From assembly GCA_026874595.1 (NCBI GenBank), contig CM049309.1:28585033-28649032 (forward strand): a stretch of 64,000 nucleotides of DNA, given 5' to 3'. This stretch comes from Sipunculus nudus (Eukaryota; Annelida; Sipuncula; Golfingiida; Sipunculidae). Below, one piece after another: positions 59,762 through 64,000 of the stretch; within the stretch, counting starts at the first letter, position 1; the number at the start of each line of letters is the position of its first letter. The notes below the pieces were generated by a model. The model was not told where the DNA came from and searched no databases. It saw nothing but the letters and a program-made list of their open reading frames with translations. The translations under genes and the position numbers were made by a program.

Positions 59762-62700
59762 ACCAGAATATGGGTAGTCGACAAGCCACTATGTGTATCC
59801 GCATAAATCAGAGTGGGAAGGTTGGATTAAGTGGCAAGGGGAATAGAGCGTGGTGTTTTGCATATTAGCATGGATGTCTGCAGCTGAAACGTGAATGTAG
59901 GTGGTGCCACCTGTCATAAAATCGAGAAAATTGTCCAGGATGAATAAACCTGCAAAATTTCAGGTGGATAAGTCAAACCACTACCGAGATATGAGTGATT
60001 TTATCCCAAGGCAGATCAACAGATGGATGCTGTGCATAAGTGGTTGCAGGTGGCGCCACCAGTTTTGCCTATTATGAAGAGCTATGTGAGATCTACACAC
60101 ATGCAAAATTTTGGCCTAATCGGTAAAACTGTTCCTAAGATATGAGCTTGGATGTCAGCAGAGTAAATGTGAATGTAGGTGGCAACACCTGTCATAAAAT
60201 TGAGAAAGCTGTCAAGGATGTAAAATACATGCAAAAGTTCAGGTGGATAAGTCAAACAGCTGCTGAGATATGAGTGATTTTAACCTAAAGCAGATGAACA
60301 GATGGATGCTGTGCATAAATGGTTGCAGGTGGCACCACCAGTTTTGCCTATGATGAAGAGCTATGTGAGATCTATACACATGCAAAATTTTGGCCTAATC
60401 GGTCAAACGGTTCCCGAGATATGAGCTTGGATGTCTGCAGAGTGAATGTGAGTGTAGGTGGCACCACCTGTCATAAAATCGAGAAACCTGTCCATGATGT
60501 ATAAACCTGCAAAATTTCAGGTGGATAAGTCAAACCACTGCTGAGATATGAGCGATTTTATCCCAAGGCAGATGAACAGATGGACGCTGTGCATAAGTGG
60601 TTGCAGATGGCGCCACCAGCTTTGCCTATGCTGAAGAGCTACCTGAGATCTATACACATGCAAACTTTTTGCCCAATCAGTCAAATGGTTCCCGATATAG
60701 AAGCTTGGATGTCTGCAGAGTAAACGTGAATGTAGGAGGCGCCACCTGTCATAAATCAAGAAAGCTGTCCAGGATGTATATACCTGCAAAATTTCAGGTG
60801 GAAAAGTCAAACCACTGCTGAAATATGAGTGATATTATCCAAAGGCAGATGAACAGATGGATGCTGTGCATAAGTGGTTGCAGGTGGCGCCACCAGTTTT
60901 GCCTATGATGAAACTATGTGAGATCTATACGCAAGCAAAATTTTGGCCCAATCGGTCAAACGGTTCCCGAGATATGAGCTTGGATGTCTGCAGAGTAAAC
61001 GTGAATGTAGGTGGCGCCACCTGTAAAAAAATCGAGAAAACCGTCAAGGATGTAAAATACCTGCAAAATTTCAAGTGGAAAAGTCAAACCACTGCTGAGA
61101 TATGAGTGATTTTAACCTAAGGCAGATGAACAGATGGATGCTGTGCATAAATGGTTGCAGGTGGCACCACCAGTTTTGCCTATGATGAAGAGCTATGTGA
61201 GATCTATACACATGCAAAATTATGGCCTAATCGGTCAAACAGTTAACAAGATATGAGCTTGGATGTCTGCAGAGTAAATGTGAATGTAGGTGGCACCACC
61301 TGTCATAAAATCGAAAAACCTTTCCATGATGTATAAACCTGCAAAATTTCAGGTGGATAAGTCAAACCACTGCTGAGATATGAGCGATTTTATCCCAAGG
61401 CAGATGAACAGATGGACACTAGTTGCAGATGGCGCCACCAGTTTTGCCTATAATGAAGAGCTATGTGAGATCTATACACAAGCAAAGTTTTTGCCCAATC
61501 AGTCAAATGGTTCCTAATATATGAGCTTGGATGTCTGCAGCGTAAACGTGAATGTAGGAGGCACCACCTGTCATTCATCGAGAAAGCTGTCCAGGATGTA
61601 TATACCTGCAAAATTTCGGGTAGATAAGTCAAACCACCGCTTAAATATGAGTGATATTATCCAAAGGCAGATGAACAGATGGATGCTGTGCATAAGTGGT
61701 TTCAGGTGGCGCCACCAGTTTTGCCTATGATGAAGAGCTATGTGAGATCTATACACAAGCAAAATTTTGGCCCAATCGGTCAAACGGTTCCCGAGATATG
61801 AGCTTGGATGTCTGCAGAGTAAACGTGAATGTAGGTGGCGCCACCTGTCATTAAATCGAGAAAGCGGTCAAGGATGTAAAATACCTGCAAAATTTCAAGT
61901 GGAAAAGTCAAACCACTGCTGAGATATGAGTGATTTTAACCTAAGGCAGATGAACAGATGGATCCTGTGCATAAATGGTTGCAGGTGGCACCACCAGTTT
62001 TGCCTATGATGAAGAGCTATGTGAGATCTATACACATGCAAAATATTGGCCTAATTAGTCAAACGGTTCCCGAGGTATGAGCTTGGATGTCTGCAGAGTA
62101 AATGTGAATGTAGGTGGCACCACAGGTCATAAATCGAGAAACCTGTCCATGATGTATAAACCTGCAAAATTTCAGGTGGATAAGTCAAACCACTGCTGAG
62201 ATATGTGCGATTTTATCCCAAGGCAGATGAACAGATGGACGCTGTGCATAAGTGGTTGCAGATGGCGCCACCAGTTTTGCCTATGATGAAGAGCTATGTG
62301 AGATCTATACACATGCAAAATTTTTGCCCAATCAGTCAAATGGTTCCTGAGATATGAGCTTGGATGTCTGCAGCATAAATTTGAATGTAGGTGGCTCCTC
62401 CTGTCATAAAACAAGAAAGCTGTCAAGGATGTATAAACATGCAAAATTTCAGGTGGATAAGTCAAACCACAGCCGAGATATGAGTGATTTTATCCCAAGG
62501 CAGATAAACAGATGGACGCTGTGCAAAAATGGTTGCAGGTGGCGCCACCAGTTTTGCATATGATAAAGAGCTATGGGAGATCTATACACATGCAAAATTT
62601 CGACCCAACTGGTCAAACGGTTCTTGACATATGAGCTTGGATATCTGCAGCTTAAATGTGAATGTATGTGGCGCCACCTGTCATAAAATAAAGAAAGCTG

Positions 62701-63094
62701 TTCAGGATGTATACACATGCAAAAATTTCAAGTGGATAAGTCCAACCAATGCAGAGATATGAGTGTTTTTATCCCAAGACAGATGAACAGATGGATGCTG
62801 TGCAAAAATGATTGCAGGTGGCGCCACCATTTTTAGTGTATGTTATAAAGCTTTCAAAGGGCTACATTTGTGCAAAATCTTTAGCCTTATCGGTCAAACT
62901 GTTTATGTGTGGAAACAGACACACAAATGGAGGCTGGGCAGAGAGGAAAGGTCAGAGGTCTACCAAAAATAAGGGCGCAGCAGTTCACATGTAACCGATC
63001 ATAATTATGACTTTTAAAAAATTCTGTTCGGAGGAGATTCCTGAAACCTATGCGGCGATGGCGGCAGCATCGCAAGTCTCTTTTGGCGGATACA
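59762..63094 (-). mobile_element. HA5: longest HA-family element, eleven dimeric units
   Basis: Starts ACCAGAATATGGGTAGTCGA, hairpin, IR GTATCCGC. Ends TTTTGGCGGATAC (63,081-63,093). It is 3.3 kb against 1.2 kb for HA2, HA3, HA6 and HA7; the gain is in the tandem array. Confidence 0.88.
59895..62830 (-). repeat. HA5 tandem array with ~277-bp dimers and ~825-bp higher-order repeat
   Basis: Two alternating half-units: 'ttgcaggtggcgccaccagttttg' and 'gaatgtaggtggcgccacc then tgtcataaaatcgag'. Diagnostic variants recur every third dimer: 'gatgtaaaatac' at 60,218, 61,049 and 61,873; 'ccatgatgtataaacc' at 60,492, 61,324 and 62,147; 'ccaggatgtatatacc' at 60,769 and 61,591. Spacings are 822-832 bp. 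Confidence 0.92.
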
Positions 63095-64000
63095 ACAATC
63101 GAGCTGGCACCACCAGTCTTATATACAACGAAGAGATATATACATATGCTCAATGTCAGACTGACATGTCAAACCCCTCTTGTGAAATAAACAGGGGCAT
63201 ACACTGTGCAAAAATTATTGTAGGTGGAGCCACCTGTCTTGTACACTATAAAGCTACCCAATATGTATATACATGCCCAATTTTAGGCTGATGTATCAAA
63301 TTCATCTGTAGAAATAAGCAGGTGCATACACTGCAAAAGTCAATGTAGGTGTCACGGCCTGTCTTGTAAATTAGAATACCATCAAAGATGCATAGACAGG
63401 TCAAAATATTAGTCCAACTTCCCCAGAGTTGATGCACTGGGCTGACAAGGCTTAGGTGAGTAAGACAGTTGCCCCTGAGTGACCTGTGACAAATTGCTGC
63501 CTCAAGCTACTGCACTGAGTGAACTCTTGACCTGCACCTGGCTAGACTAGGTGAACTTTCCTGTACCTGGCTGCACTGAGCGAACTCTTGATCTGTTGCA
63601 TAATCTGACACAGTTGGCAGTCTGCCAAGGCTATAAATAGATTCAGGCTGAACTTTGGTGCCAAATATGATGCAGTGAGCAGTCTGCCAATGCTATAAAT
63701 AGAATGCTGCTACTGCACTGAGTGAACTCTTGACCTATACCTGGCTGCACTTCTTCCAATCTTGGAACTGTGCCAAAACTATTTATAGAGCTGACATCAT
63801 CTTGGCTACTGGCCAACATCAAGGCACTGGCAATCTGCCAATGGTAAACCAAGTGCTGCCATCTGAACACAAAAGTGGTCCCTACTTGAAATAACTTTGA
63901 AATTTAGCAGGGATACCTATAATTTATAATCCACGTACAGTTGTCTTTATATAGCCACAGAGAGCTGAAAATATCCATGATTATAACATTGCCTGGAAAG

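Larger units (their letters stand above)
59590..64000 (-). mobile_element. HB7: HB element carrying HA5, runs off the window
   Basis: Starts ACAAGGCCTACAGGCCTAAT then GCGAACCTGTG, with the same left arm as HB6. After HA5, HB internal units resume at 63,095 ('cgagctggcaccaccag') and continue like HB1, HB2 and HB4 to the window end. Confidence 0.8.

Noticed and set aside
59895-62830. Many 60-100-codon open frames on both strands in the HA, HB and HC arrays
   Set aside because: They repeat with the tandem unit, occur on both strands at once, end at unit variants and match no protein family. They are by-products of the repeat.

Overview
The window is a eukaryotic, AT-rich, repeat-saturated stretch of what is most likely a bivalve mollusc genome. 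There are no prokaryotic operons, ribosome binding sites or long intronless genes. Split exons have GT/AG borders, and the dominant repeats are rolling-circle-type elements carrying internal tandem repeats, of the kind known from oysters, clams and scallops. The bivalve assignment is an inference from repeat style, not a search result.

Genes. The only host gene I can support is on the minus strand: four consecutive exons (28,356-28,288; 27,784-27,688; 14,558-14,423; 7,541-7,453) with matching splice phases. They encode the middle of a NIPA-like magnesium transporter, closest to the NIPAL2/3 group. The 5' and 3' ends of the gene are not recognised here. Other coding remnants are a Ty3/Gypsy Pol fragment (RNase H plus integrase, minus strand, 49,471-51,062), a decayed LINE reverse transcriptase (plus strand, 36,610-41,034) and a short SGNH-hydrolase-like open frame (13,492-13,805) broken by an AT-rich palindromic array.

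Repeats. Most of the window is nested mobile elements. I use local labels HA to HF for six families (plus HC-L, a long HC variant) that share one architecture. One end is T-rich and followed by an 11-13 bp inverted repeat (IR). The middle is a tandem array. The other end is the matching IR, then a hairpin, then a terminal CTTGT or CTAGT. This matches Helentron-associated non-autonomous elements (HINEs, relatives of DINE-1 and oyster pearl), so the hairpin/CTNGT end is treated as the 3' end when giving strands. Empty paralogous sites inside the window show insertion between two T residues with no longer duplication. Five of the six families carry the same 12-bp palindrome GGTGGCGCCACC at equivalent places in otherwise different tandem units. 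Several carry nuclear-receptor-like half-site clusters (AGGTCAAAGGTCA and TCAAGGTCA).

Layout. 1-1,058: degenerate HD-like units and plain DNA. 1,059-7,159: HB1, holding a hAT-like MITE, HA1 and HD1. 7,453-7,541: NIPAL exon. 7,609-12,646: HC1, repeat fragments, HE and HA7. 13,020-14,130: SGNH-like frame and palindromic array. 14,423-14,558: NIPAL exon. 14,575-27,622: HC3, HC2/HA2/HB2/HD2, a 75-bp array, HF and HB5 with HC-L1 and HA8. 27,688-28,356: two NIPAL exons. 28,357-31,005: plain DNA and a ~220-bp array. 31,006-34,447: HC5 with HA3. 36,600-41,365: LINE split by HB3. 42,945-45,300: unknown frame, HC6, low complexity. 45,303-52,545: HB4 holding HC-L2, which holds the Ty3 fragment. 52,837-64,000: HA6, HB6/HA4, HC8 and HB7/HA5, the last with an ~825-bp higher-order repeat.

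Family assignments come from motif reading alone; no alignment or database search was possible.
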